Shown here: in pieces, positions 31,858 through 40,531 of the stretch
Numbering within the stretch: position 1 is the first letter of the stretch
How the letters are laid out: each line of letters begins with the position of its first letter
DNA from: UBA2943 sp946534895
GTDB taxonomy: Bacteria; Bacillota; Clostridia; Christensenellales; Aristaeellaceae
Direction of reading: 5' to 3'
Assembly: GCA_946534895.1 (NCBI GenBank)
Contig: CAMNDE010000003.1
Coordinates: forward strand, 1 to 64,000
Length of the DNA: 64,000 nt
Notes under the pieces: model-generated
Database searches by the model: none
Seen by the model: the letters and a program-made list of their open reading frames with translations, nothing else
Told to the model about the DNA's origin: nothing
Translations under genes and position numbers: made by a program

Positions 31858-33000
31858 TCAGGCGCCGAAGAGCTCGGCGGTCTTCTTCATGCGATCCGCA
31901 ATCTGCACGCCGAAGGGACAGCGCGATTCGCAGGCGCGGCAGGCAATGCAGGCGGAAGCGGTCACGCCCAGCGCCAGATAGTGCTCACGCACGCTCTCCG
32001 GAACAGTTTCATGGGCGGAGGCAAGGTCATGGAACTTGTTGACCATGGCGATGTCTATGTTCCGGGGGCAGGGACGGCAGTGTCCGCAGTAGGTGCACTG
32101 CCCCGTGTAGGCGTGCAGGGGCGCGCCGGCAATGACGGAGGCGTAGTCCTTTTCCTGTGCCGTGGCCGTCTCGTAGCGGAGGCAGTCATCGACCTGCTCC
32201 ACGGTGTCGTACCCGCAGAGAATGGAAGCGACGGCGGGCCGGGTGAGACTGTAGTGGATCAGCTGGGGAGCGGTGAAGGCCGCGCCGAAGGGCGAGGTTT
32301 CCGCGGAAAACAGGCGCCCGCCGAAAAAGCCCTTCATGACGGTCAGGCCCACGTCCCGCTCCTCGCAGAGCCGGTAAAGCGCGGAGCGCTCGGGATCAAT
32401 GCCGCTGAAATTTCCCTCATACCCGGCGAACATGGACTCCAGGTTTTCACTGGCGGGCTTCATGTCGAAGGCGGGATTGATGCTGAACAGGATCATTTCT
32501 ATGAAACCGGTTTCAGCGGCCATGGCGGCGATACGCGGATTATGGGTGCTCAGGCCGATGTGCCGGATGATGCCGGAAGCATGCAGCTCATGCACATACC
32601 GGATGTAATCCGAATGCATGGCCAGGTCCCATTCCTCCTGGGAATCGATGTAATGGATCATGCCCAGGTCGATGTAGCCCCCGCCGATGCGTGCAAGCAG
32701 GTCTTCAAAGGCCGGACGCACCTTGGACATGTCCCGGGTGCGCACATACTGACCGTTCTGCCAGGTGGATCCGATGTGGCCCTGGACATACCAGGAATCG
32801 CGGCAGTCGGCAATGGCCTTTCCGATGATGTCCCGGGATTTCGGGTCCGGCATCCAGCAGTCAATGATGTTGATGCCCATTTTCCGGGCATGCTGGATGA
32901 GACGGATGGATTCTTCCTCGGGATGGCGTTCCAGCCATTCCCCGCCGAAACCGATTTCACTGACCATGAGTCCCGTTTTTCCAAGTCTTCTGTACTGCAT
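31858..33000 (-). CDS. Aldo/keto reductase with C-terminal 4Fe-4S clusters (1)
   Basis: A 380-residue protein. Residues 1-260 form an aldo/keto reductase barrel (MQYRRLGKTGLMVSEIGFGG at the start; YIDLGMIHYID; IRHIGLSTHNP). The catalytic Tyr-equivalent is in INIIDCWMPD and looks altered, since Tyr is replaced in the usual DTAxxY motif. The C-terminus carries two ferredoxin-like motifs (CTYCGHCRPCP and CIACRACESRCPFGV). Such fused forms are common in anaerobes and act as ferredoxin-linked oxidoreductases of unknown substrate. The start at 33000 fits the family; the open frame upstream does not. Confidence 0.85.
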   Translation of the reverse strand: MQYRRLGKTGLMVSEIGFGGEWLERHPEEESIRLIQHARKMGINIIDCWMPDPKSRDIIGKAIADCRDSWYVQGHIGSTWQNGQYVRTRDMSKVRPAFEDLLARIGGGYIDLGMIHYIDSQEEWDLAMHSDYIRYVHELHASGIIRHIGLSTHNPRIAAMAAETGFIEMILFSINPAFDMKPASENLESMFAGYEGNFSGIDPERSALYRLCEERDVGLTVMKGFFGGRLFSAETSPFGAAFTAPQLIHYSLTRPAVASILCGYDTVEQVDDCLRYETATAQEKDYASVIAGAPLHAYTGQCTYCGHCRPCPRNIDIAMVNKFHDLASAHETVPESVREHYLALGVTASACIACRACESRCPFGVQIADRMKKTAELFGA

Positions 33001-33060
33001 AGAAACTCCTTTGCGCAGAGAAATATGGGAAACCGCAGCTCCTGTACGGAGTATGGCAGA

Positions 33061-33069
33061 AGTGTAGCA
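33061..33069 (-). promoter_or_regulatory. Possible extended -10 promoter of aldo/keto reductase 1
   Basis: TGCTACACT on the minus strand, 61 bases before the ATG; no clear -35. Confidence 0.4.
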
Positions 33070-33178
33070 CAGCCGGAAGGGAAAGAAAAGCCGCGGGAGA
33101 GCTGGCGGGAATATCAAAAAAACTAAGATTTTATCCGGGAAAATGCGATATTCCCAGAGGAAAATCCGGGTTTGTTTG

Positions 33179-33187
33179 TGCTATTCT
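33179..33187 (+). promoter_or_regulatory. Possible extended -10 promoter of the PcRGLX-like gene
   Basis: TGCTATTCT, 46 bases upstream of the ATG. Upstream, ATCCGGG occurs twice (around 33133 and 33164), possible regulator half-sites. Confidence 0.4.
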
Positions 33188-33232
33188 GTCCCTGACCGGC
33201 AAGCCGGAGAACGACAGGAAGGATGATTCTGC

Positions 33233-35614
33233 ATGAACATTCATTTTCCAAGACTGTACCGATATGAACGGAAGCAGGAACACTGCAGCGTGGCACTGCC
33301 TTTTCCGGAGGGAAAGTTCCGGGACGGCATGCATGTGCAGATCCTGGATCAGGACAGGGAACTGCCTGTTCAGACCCGGGTGACTTCCCGGTATCCGGAC
33401 GGAAGCGTGCGCTATGCGTTTGTGCGCTTCACCGCAGACCTGCCGGCCAATCGCGGAAAGGAACTCCAGGCGGAACTGCGTGAAGGCAGTGCCCCTGAGT
33501 ACAGCGGCATCCGTGTGGAGCGCAGCGGGGATACCCTGAACGTGGACGGCGGAATGGGCGGACTGCAGCTTACGGTCCGGGACGGCAGCCGCTCGCTGGT
33601 GGAATGTGTCTGTGACGGCAGAAAAACCTACCGTGCGGAGCAGTTCCTGGGGCCGGTGCTGAAGGATGGCGAAGGCCGGGAATGGAAAATCTGCCTGAGC
33701 GAGTGGCGCGTGGCCGAATCCGGCCCCCTGGTGGCCAGACTCAGATGCCGCGGCGTTTTTGTGCCCGAAACCGTGGATATGCCGGAGGAGCGTCCTTCCT
33801 TTGAGGTGACGCTTACCCTGTACGCGGGCAAGCCCTGGATGGAAGCGGGCTTCCGCCTGATCAACTCCACCAGTGCCCCGCTGAAGGCCGCGTCCCTGGT
33901 CTTTGCGCTCATGGATGGAAAGACCGGAGCCTGGGATCCTGCCGTGCATGGCGGCACTGCCCGGGAAAAGGGCGATTCCGTGGGCGAAGGCGGCACGGAC
34001 AATGGCCGTGTGGCCGGGGAAGGCGGAATCCTGAGAACCACGGGCATCAAGATGCTGCCCCAGCTGGAGGAAAAGGTCAGGGACGCGGCGGTGCGCTGCT
34101 GCGTGGGAAGCTCCAACTACAAGACCAATTTCACGGTCAGCCGCGGGGAGAGCGTGGAGCGGGTGGTGGACACCGCCTATCTCATGTCCGAGGCCAATGA
34201 GCACTTCATTGAAGTGTTTTACGGCACCCTGTTCGCGGACCGGACCGACCGGGAATCTGGCGTGTGCGCCACCATCTATCAGGCGCAGCAGAACTATCCC
34301 AAGGCTGTAAAGAGCGATGCCTCCGGTGTCTATGTCATGCTGGTGCCGGAGCATGTGGAGGAGGTTGTGCTCCAGGGCGGCATGAGCCGCGAGCAGCGCT
34401 TCCAGCTGCATTTCCACGGCCCGGAGGAATCCCTCGCGGAAGTGGACAACCGCAGTCTTCTGTATCAGATGCCCGACCGGCCCTGGGTGGACGCGGAACT
34501 GTTCCGGGATGCGGTCGTGGCACCGGATATCTTCCTGGACCCGGACCTGTGCCGTCCGGAGGTGGAGGCGCGCCTGATCAGCCTGTGCGATGCGCACAGC
34601 CGCAGTTTCGGCATGCTGAACTTCGGCGATGCCCCGGATCCCAATTACACGCGTCAGGGCAGAGGCCGCGGAAAGCTGGTATGGACGAACAACGAGTATG
34701 ACTTCCCGCATGCCTGCGCCCTGCTGTACATGCGCACCGGGGAGCGCCGGTTCCAGGACTACCTGATCGCCGCGGCCCGGCACTGGATGGATGTGGACGT
34801 GTGCCACTACAGCAAGGATCCGCTGCTGGTGGGCGGACAGTGGGAGCACTGCCGTTCCCATGTGCTGGACAGCACCATGGTCTGCTCCCATGAATGGGTG
34901 GAGGGCCTGCTGGACCTGTACCACTTCACCGGGGACGAGCGCGCACTGGAAACCGCGCTGGGTATCGGGGAGAATGTGCTGCGCCTTCTGGATACGCCGG
35001 CCTATCAGGTCAGCGGTGAGAGCAATGCCCGGGAAACCGGCTGGGCGCTGCGCAGCCTGACCGCGCTGTATGTGGAAACCGGGGATCCGAAGTGGGTGCA
35101 GAAGGCCGACTGGATTGTGGCACAGTTCCGGGACTGGATGGACACGTATGGAAGCTGGGTGGCTCCGTACACGGACAACACCCTGATTCATGTGGGCTTC
35201 ATGATCGCCGTGGCCATGGGCAGTCTTGCCAGGTATTACCGGGTATTTCCCCGGGAGGATATCCGTCAGATGCTGCTTGCCGCCGCGGATGACCTGCTGG
35301 AAAGCTGCATGACCCGGACCGGGCTGTTCATCTATAAAGAACTGCCCAGCCTGAACCGGCTGGGCAACAATACCCTGCTCCTGGAGGCGTTCACCATCGC
35401 CTATGAGCTGAGCGGGGACCTGAAGTATCTGCGTGCGGGCCTGCCCACGTTCCGCGGGGAAATGGCGGGCCGGGCCGGGATCATGGGCGAAAAGAAGGTC
35501 ATGGAGGGCGCTGTGATCCTGGAAAACGATCCGCCCAAGCACTTCGCCCAGTGCTTCATTCCGCTGTCGGTCTATTACAAGAAGGCGGCTGAGACGGGCG
35601 TGCTCGACGCCTGA
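33233..35614 (+). CDS. PcRGLX/YetA-like putative exo-acting polysaccharide lyase
   Basis: A 793-residue protein with the layout of the PcRGLX/YetA family: an N-terminal RIFT-type beta-barrel (about 1-75, VQTRVTSRYPDGSVRYAFVRF), a beta-sandwich middle, and a C-terminal alpha/alpha toroid (about 430-793) with NFGDAPDPNY, WTNNEYDFPHA, GGQWEHCRSHVLDSTM and NTLIHVGFM. Members include an exo-rhamnogalacturonan lyase and Bacillus YetA. There is no signal peptide, so it would act on imported oligosaccharides. Substrate is not proven. Its last 40 bases overlap the convergent AraC-type regulator gene. Confidence 0.72.
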   Translation: MNIHFPRLYRYERKQEHCSVALPFPEGKFRDGMHVQILDQDRELPVQTRVTSRYPDGSVRYAFVRFTADLPANRGKELQAELREGSAPEYSGIRVERSGDTLNVDGGMGGLQLTVRDGSRSLVECVCDGRKTYRAEQFLGPVLKDGEGREWKICLSEWRVAESGPLVARLRCRGVFVPETVDMPEERPSFEVTLTLYAGKPWMEAGFRLINSTSAPLKAASLVFALMDGKTGAWDPAVHGGTAREKGDSVGEGGTDNGRVAGEGGILRTTGIKMLPQLEEKVRDAAVRCCVGSSNYKTNFTVSRGESVERVVDTAYLMSEANEHFIEVFYGTLFADRTDRESGVCATIYQAQQNYPKAVKSDASGVYVMLVPEHVEEVVLQGGMSREQRFQLHFHGPEESLAEVDNRSLLYQMPDRPWVDAELFRDAVVAPDIFLDPDLCRPEVEARLISLCDAHSRSFGMLNFGDAPDPNYTRQGRGRGKLVWTNNEYDFPHACALLYMRTGERRFQDYLIAAARHWMDVDVCHYSKDPLLVGGQWEHCRSHVLDSTMVCSHEWVEGLLDLYHFTGDERALETALGIGENVLRLLDTPAYQVSGESNARETGWALRSLTALYVETGDPKWVQKADWIVAQFRDWMDTYGSWVAPYTDNTLIHVGFMIAVAMGSLARYYRVFPREDIRQMLLAAADDLLESCMTRTGLFIYKELPSLNRLGNNTLLLEAFTIAYELSGDLKYLRAGLPTFRGEMAGRAGIMGEKKVMEGAVILENDPPKHFAQCFIPLSVYYKKAAETGVLDA

Positions 35615-36450
35615 GCGTTCTGGCGCGCACGGCTGCGGAACTCCCGGGGCGTCATGCCGGTGGCACTGCGGAAGCGGGTGGACAGATAATCCCCGCTGCA
35701 GTAGCCGCAGGCCAGGGCGATCTCGCTGACGCTCATGTCCGTGTCGGAAAGGAGTTCATAGACATGCCTGAGCCGGATCCGGCTCAGATACAGGGAAAAC
35801 CCGACCCCGAGCTGCTGGCTGAACAGGCGCGACAGATGTGCCTGGGAGTAGCCGAGCTCGGAGGCGATGTCCGCGAGCCGAAGGTCTTCCGCATACCGCT
35901 GTTCCATGCGCACCAGCGTGTCCACAATGCAGGTGGAGAGACTGGAGGGAAAGTATACAACGCTTCCGCCCGCGCGCTCCTCGTGGATCAGCGTGAGCAG
36001 GCGCAGAAGAAGTCCCTGGAGCACTGTGTCCCGGTAAGGCGCATTGTCCGTGTATACCCGGAGCATGTCCTCGAAATAGGAGGCGATCCTGGTCCTGGCG
36101 CTTTCCGGGAAATGATGGATTTTCCTCTCCATCATGTCCTCCAGAAAACCGGGAGCGGTGGTCCGGACCAGCGGCTCGACGGCCTGCTGCGTGAACTTGA
36201 TCAGGTAGCTCTCGTACGGCGCACTGCTCAGGGAAATGGTGCGGTGATAGAGGTAGGGCGGCATGACGGTCACATCCCCGGCGTGCGCGTCATAGGTCTG
36301 CTGCGGCGTGATGGTCCGGCGGTCGCCCGAAACCAGGAAGCCCACGGAATAGTGGTCCACGGACATGGCCATGGTGGGCATCTCATAGTCCGAGGGCAGG
36401 CTGCGGCGGCTTACCTGGATCTGTACGCCTTCGGGAAGCTTGGACGGCAT
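35575..36450 (-). CDS. AraC-family transcriptional regulator
   Basis: A 291-residue regulator with an N-terminal cupin-type sensing domain (about 20-140) and a C-terminal AraC DNA-binding domain with two helix-turn-helix units (ADIASELGYSQAHLSRLFSQ, VSEIALACGYCSGDYLSTRF). The typical FR..TGMTPREFR ending is present. AGGAGGAATGCAGC precedes the ATG at 36450. It overlaps the 3' end of the PcRGLX-like gene tail to tail, and is divergent from the MATE gene. It probably controls one or both neighbours in response to a sugar. Confidence 0.92.
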   Translation of the reverse strand: MPSKLPEGVQIQVSRRSLPSDYEMPTMAMSVDHYSVGFLVSGDRRTITPQQTYDAHAGDVTVMPPYLYHRTISLSSAPYESYLIKFTQQAVEPLVRTTAPGFLEDMMERKIHHFPESARTRIASYFEDMLRVYTDNAPYRDTVLQGLLLRLLTLIHEERAGGSVVYFPSSLSTCIVDTLVRMEQRYAEDLRLADIASELGYSQAHLSRLFSQQLGVGFSLYLSRIRLRHVYELLSDTDMSVSEIALACGYCSGDYLSTRFRSATGMTPREFRSRARQNAQASSTPVSAAFL

Positions 36451-36531
36451 GCTGCATTCCTCCTTTTCCTGTGAGCATAGCATAATTCCCGGGAAGCGCA
36501 AGGGAAGCGCCGGACCGGAAGGAAAGAAACC

Positions 36532-37932
36532 ATGAGTGTAAAGAAATCAGACCAGAAGATCGATATGACAAGGGGGTCCATCATGCGCAACGTGCTGCTG
36601 TTTGCGCTTCCCCTGGTGATGGGCAATATCCTTCAGCAGCTCTATACCACCGTGGACACGCTGGTCATCGGCAAGTTCTGCGGAACCACATCGCTGGCGG
36701 CCGTGGGCACAAGCGCGCAGCCGGTGGAGGCGCTTCTGTGCATTTTCCTGGGCATCGGCACCGGTGTTTCCATTCTTGTGTCCCAGTATATCGGGGCAGG
36801 CGACATACGCAAGACGCGGGAGGTATGCAATACCGCGGTGGTGTTTGTCTGGGTGTGCGGGATCCCGCTGGCCGTGCTCGGGTATTTCCTGGCGCCGCTG
36901 ATCCTGCGGATCATGCAGGTGCCGGATGACACGGCTGACCACGCGGTCATGTATACCCGGATCGTGCTTGCCGGCTCCCTGGGGAATATCGGATATAATA
37001 TGAATGCCGGCATACTCCGCGGGCTCGGAAACAGCAAGGCGTCCCTCTGGTTTCTGGCTGTTTCCTGCGCGGTGAACATTGTACTGGATGTACTGCTTGT
37101 GGCAGGCCTGGGCATGGACGTGTCCGGGGCAGCCCTGGCCACAGCCTTCTCCATGCTCGTGTCCTGGGTGGTCAGCATCTTCTATATCCGCCGGCATTTT
37201 CCGGAGCTCAGCTTTCCGGTCATCACCCGGGTGTTCTCCGGCGCGCAGATGAAGCGCATTGTGGCCATCGGCCTGCCCATCGGACTGAACAATTCCCTGT
37301 ATTCCGTCGGGCATATCGCGCTTCAGACCCTGGTCAACGCGCAGGGCTCCGTGTTTATTGCCGGACAGTCCGTGGCCGGGCGGATCACGGGCCTGGCCAA
37401 TATCGCCATTTCCGGCATGTGCTCGGCGGCCACTACATTTTCCGGCCAGAACTTCGGCGCCGGGGACTATGACCGGCTGCGCCAGGGGCACCTGCGGATT
37501 CCGCTGTATACCGGGGCGATCACCCTGATCATGGGCCTGATCTGGCTGATTCCGCGCGGACCGATTCTCCGGATATTCAGTCAGGATGAAATGGTGCTCA
37601 TGTACGCCAACCGCTATGTGGTGATCATGCTTCTGTCCATATGGCTCTTCGGCGTGTTCAACAGCATGCTGTGCATTGTCAACGGCGTGGGCGAGGTACG
37701 GTACACCACAGTGGTGAACCTGCTCATGCTCTGGGCCGTGCGCATTCCCTGCGCGCATCTGATCAGCCATGTGATCGGCGGCACGTGGATCATGCTCTGC
37801 TTTCCGGTTTCCTTTGCCTTCGGAATGCTGTGCATGTTCGGATATTACATGTTTTCTCGGAAATGGAAGGAAATCATCCGGCGTCCGAACCGGGACCGGG
37901 ACGGCGCCGCAGACGGTGAGACAGGCATATAA
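36532..37932 (+). CDS. MATE-family efflux transporter
   Basis: A 466-residue membrane protein with about twelve transmembrane helices. The N-terminal motif LFALPLVMGNILQQLYTTVDTLVIG, AVGTSAQPVEALLC and the repeat in the second half (IGLPIGLNNSLYSVG) are typical of MATE exporters, which use H+ or Na+. Substrate is unknown. It starts 81 bases from the divergent AraC gene and is followed after 30 bases by an Fe-S aldo/keto reductase, so the two may be co-transcribed. Confidence 0.92.
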   Translation: MSVKKSDQKIDMTRGSIMRNVLLFALPLVMGNILQQLYTTVDTLVIGKFCGTTSLAAVGTSAQPVEALLCIFLGIGTGVSILVSQYIGAGDIRKTREVCNTAVVFVWVCGIPLAVLGYFLAPLILRIMQVPDDTADHAVMYTRIVLAGSLGNIGYNMNAGILRGLGNSKASLWFLAVSCAVNIVLDVLLVAGLGMDVSGAALATAFSMLVSWVVSIFYIRRHFPELSFPVITRVFSGAQMKRIVAIGLPIGLNNSLYSVGHIALQTLVNAQGSVFIAGQSVAGRITGLANIAISGMCSAATTFSGQNFGAGDYDRLRQGHLRIPLYTGAITLIMGLIWLIPRGPILRIFSQDEMVLMYANRYVVIMLLSIWLFGVFNSMLCIVNGVGEVRYTTVVNLLMLWAVRIPCAHLISHVIGGTWIMLCFPVSFAFGMLCMFGYYMFSRKWKEIIRRPNRDRDGAADGETGI

Positions 37933-37962
37933 AGGCGACGACAGAAAGGAGATGTACAAGGA

Positions 37963-39090
37963 ATGGAAATCAGGAAACTCGGATTTGGAGCCATGCGGCT
38001 GCCGCTGCTTCAGGCGGACGACCCCAAAAGCATTGACCTGGAGCAGGTGAAGCGTATGGCGGACCTGTTCATGGAGCGCGGGTTTGTGTATGTGGACACA
38101 GCCTATCCCTACCATGGCGAGCAGTCGGAGGCGGCTGTCCGGGAAGCCGTGGTCAGACGCTTTCCCCGGGAGTCCTTCCTGCTGGCGGACAAGCTCCCGA
38201 TTCTCCGGGTCAAGGAAGCGGCGGATTATCCGCGCTTCTTTGAGGAACAGCTTGAGCGCTGCGGTGTGGATTACTTTGACCGGTATCTTCTGCACAATCT
38301 GGGCCGGGACCGGTACGTGAACACGGAAAAGTTCGGTGCCTTCGACTTTCTCAGCCGCATGAAGGAACAGGGACGGATCCGGCAGTTCGGCTTTTCCTTC
38401 CATGACGATGCGCAGACCCTGGACCGGATTCTGACGGATCATCCGGAAGTCGACTTCGTGCAGCTGCAGATCAATTACCTGGACTGGAACAGTGCCGTGG
38501 CCCAGTCCGGACTGTGCTATGAGACCGCTGTGCGGCACGGGAAAAAGGTCGTGGTCATGGAACCCGTCAAGGGCGGCACACTGGCAAGGCTCCCGGAGGC
38601 GGCCATGCAGGCGTTCCAGGCATTCTATGCTGACCGTCCGGAGGCGGAGCGCCCATCGCCCGCGTCCCTGGCCATCCGGTACGCCGCTTCCCTGGAGCAC
38701 GTGTCCGTGGTGCTCAGCGGCATGAGCAGCCTTGAACAGCTGGATGACAACACCCGGTACATGCAGAACTTTGAACCGCTCACCGACGCGGAAAAGCAGC
38801 TGGTGGAAACGATCACCGGGATTCTCAACAGCACCATCCGCGTTCCCTGCACGTCCTGCCGCTACTGCATGGAGGAGTGCCCGAAGAACATCAATATTCC
38901 CGAGTACTTCGGGCTTCTGAACCTGCATGCCGTGACCGGCGCGAAAACGAATATGTACTATCAGCGCTTTTCCATGAACCATGGCAAGGCAAGCGAGTGC
39001 GTGAAGTGCGGGCGCTGCGAAAAAATCTGTCCCCAGCATATTGCTGTCCGGCAGTATCTGGAAGAGTTCGCCGCATTATATGAGGCCTGA
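37963..39090 (+). CDS. Aldo/keto reductase with C-terminal 4Fe-4S clusters (2)
   Basis: A 375-residue protein of the same fused type as 31858-33000. The barrel keeps the DTAYPYHGEQSE motif with catalytic Tyr, FDRYLLHN and FGFSFHDD. The C-terminal part has CTSCRYCMEECPKNI and CVKCGRCEKICPQHI for two 4Fe-4S clusters. It probably exchanges electrons with ferredoxin. It follows the MATE gene by 30 bases with AAAGGAG upstream and is followed by a hairpin. Confidence 0.92.
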   Translation: MEIRKLGFGAMRLPLLQADDPKSIDLEQVKRMADLFMERGFVYVDTAYPYHGEQSEAAVREAVVRRFPRESFLLADKLPILRVKEAADYPRFFEEQLERCGVDYFDRYLLHNLGRDRYVNTEKFGAFDFLSRMKEQGRIRQFGFSFHDDAQTLDRILTDHPEVDFVQLQINYLDWNSAVAQSGLCYETAVRHGKKVVVMEPVKGGTLARLPEAAMQAFQAFYADRPEAERPSPASLAIRYAASLEHVSVVLSGMSSLEQLDDNTRYMQNFEPLTDAEKQLVETITGILNSTIRVPCTSCRYCMEECPKNINIPEYFGLLNLHAVTGAKTNMYYQRFSMNHGKASECVKCGRCEKICPQHIAVRQYLEEFAALYEA

Positions 39091-39094
39091 AAAG

Positions 39095-39135
39095 GGCACA
39101 GAGGAAAGCATGCAATGCATGCTTTTTTCTGTGCC
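39095..39135 (+). terminator. Long hairpin with internal T-tract after aldo/keto reductase 2
   Basis: Arms of 20 bases pair with two G-T wobbles (GGCACAGAGGAAAGCATGCA and its partner). A run of six T sits inside the right arm, so the inner stem GCATGC followed by TTTTTT may terminate. Confidence 0.65.
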
Positions 39136-39199
39136 TGCAGGAAAGCGGCGGACCGGGAAAGAACACATCCAGAGAAAAGCGACTCCGGGAGGCATGAAC

Positions 39200-40531
39200 A
39201 TGGCCCTGAATATTGTTTTCTATTTTTCGGATCAGCAGAGATGGGACACTATGGGCTGCTATGGACAGAAACTGCCCGTGACGCCCTGCCTGGATGCACT
39301 GGCCGGGGAAGGCACGCTGTTTGAGCAGGCCTTTACGTGCCAGCCCGTGTGCGGGCCTGCCAGGGCATGCCTGCAGTCCGGCATGTACGCAACGGAGACG
39401 GGCTGTCATATCAATGGTGTGGCGCTTCCGGAGCATACCGATACCCTGGCACGGCGCCTTGGACGTGCCGGGTATGAGACCGCCTATATCGGGAAATGGC
39501 ACCTGGCCAGTGATCCGGAGCATGACTATACCACCTCCGCGGTCCCGGAGAGGCGCCGCGGCGGATATCAGTACTGGATGGCGTCCGATACCCTGGAGTT
39601 CACTTCCCACGGGTACAACGGATACGTGTTTGACAGTGGCATGCAGCGCCATGATTTTGTGGGGCACCGTATTGACTGCATCAATGCCTATGCGGTGGAT
39701 TACCTGCACAGGTACGCGCAGGGGAACCGGGAAAAACCCTTCTTCCTGTTCGTGTCCCAGCTGGACCCGCATCATCAGAATGATCACGGGCGGTATGAGG
39801 GCCCGGACGGGAGCCGCAAAAGGTTTGCGGACTATGAAGTGCCCCCGGACCTGGCGGGCACCGGCGGTGACTGGCGCGACAATTATCCGGATTATCTGGG
39901 TCAGTGTCATCTGCTGGATGCGAACGTGGGCAGGCTCATGGATACGCTGGAAAGCACCGGGCTGAAGGAGAACACCGTATTCCTCTATGCCTCGGACCAC
40001 GGCAGTCATTTCCGCACCCGGAACAGTGAATACAAGCGCTGCTGCGAGGACAGCTGCCTGCATGTGCCTCTGATCGCCTGGGGCGGTCCGTTCATGGGCC
40101 GGGGCCGGGTGAAGGAACTGGTGAGCCTCATGGACGTGCCGGCCACTGTTCTGGATCTGGCCGGACAGGAGATTCCGGAAGCGTTCCAGGGCAGGTCCCT
40201 GGCGCGGCTGGTTCAGGGCCTGGAGCCGGACTGGCCTGCATCCGTGTTCGCCCAGATCAGCGAGGCGGAGACCGGACGCTGCGTGCGCACGGCTGATTAC
40301 AAGTATTCGGTGACCGCACCGGTATTCCGGGAAAGTGACGTGTTTTCGGATGTGTATGTGGAAGACAAGCTCTACGATCTCACCAGGGATCCGGCGGAGC
40401 GCGTGAACCTTGTCCGGAGCCCGGAGTATGCGCAGGTCCGCGCGCAGATGCGCGGATTGCTGCTTGCGCATATGCAGAAGGCGCATGAACCGCCCTGCCG
40501 GATCCTTGAGCCCGGGGAGGTGAAGGCATGA
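39200..40531 (+). CDS. Cysteine-type sulfatase without signal peptide
   Basis: A 443-residue member of the alkaline-phosphatase superfamily. The maturation motif C51-G-P-A-R55 is of the CxPxR type, whose Cys is oxidised to formylglycine. Metal-site residues are seen in YFSDQQRWD, IGKWHLA and YASDHGSH. The second ATG (39200) is best spaced from GGGAGG. No signal peptide is visible, so the enzyme is probably cytoplasmic and acts on imported sulfated sugars. The next gene, overlapping by four bases, is its maturase. Confidence 0.9.
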   Translation: MALNIVFYFSDQQRWDTMGCYGQKLPVTPCLDALAGEGTLFEQAFTCQPVCGPARACLQSGMYATETGCHINGVALPEHTDTLARRLGRAGYETAYIGKWHLASDPEHDYTTSAVPERRRGGYQYWMASDTLEFTSHGYNGYVFDSGMQRHDFVGHRIDCINAYAVDYLHRYAQGNREKPFFLFVSQLDPHHQNDHGRYEGPDGSRKRFADYEVPPDLAGTGGDWRDNYPDYLGQCHLLDANVGRLMDTLESTGLKENTVFLYASDHGSHFRTRNSEYKRCCEDSCLHVPLIAWGGPFMGRGRVKELVSLMDVPATVLDLAGQEIPEAFQGRSLARLVQGLEPDWPASVFAQISEAETGRCVRTADYKYSVTAPVFRESDVFSDVYVEDKLYDLTRDPAERVNLVRSPEYAQVRAQMRGLLLAHMQKAHEPPCRILEPGEVKA

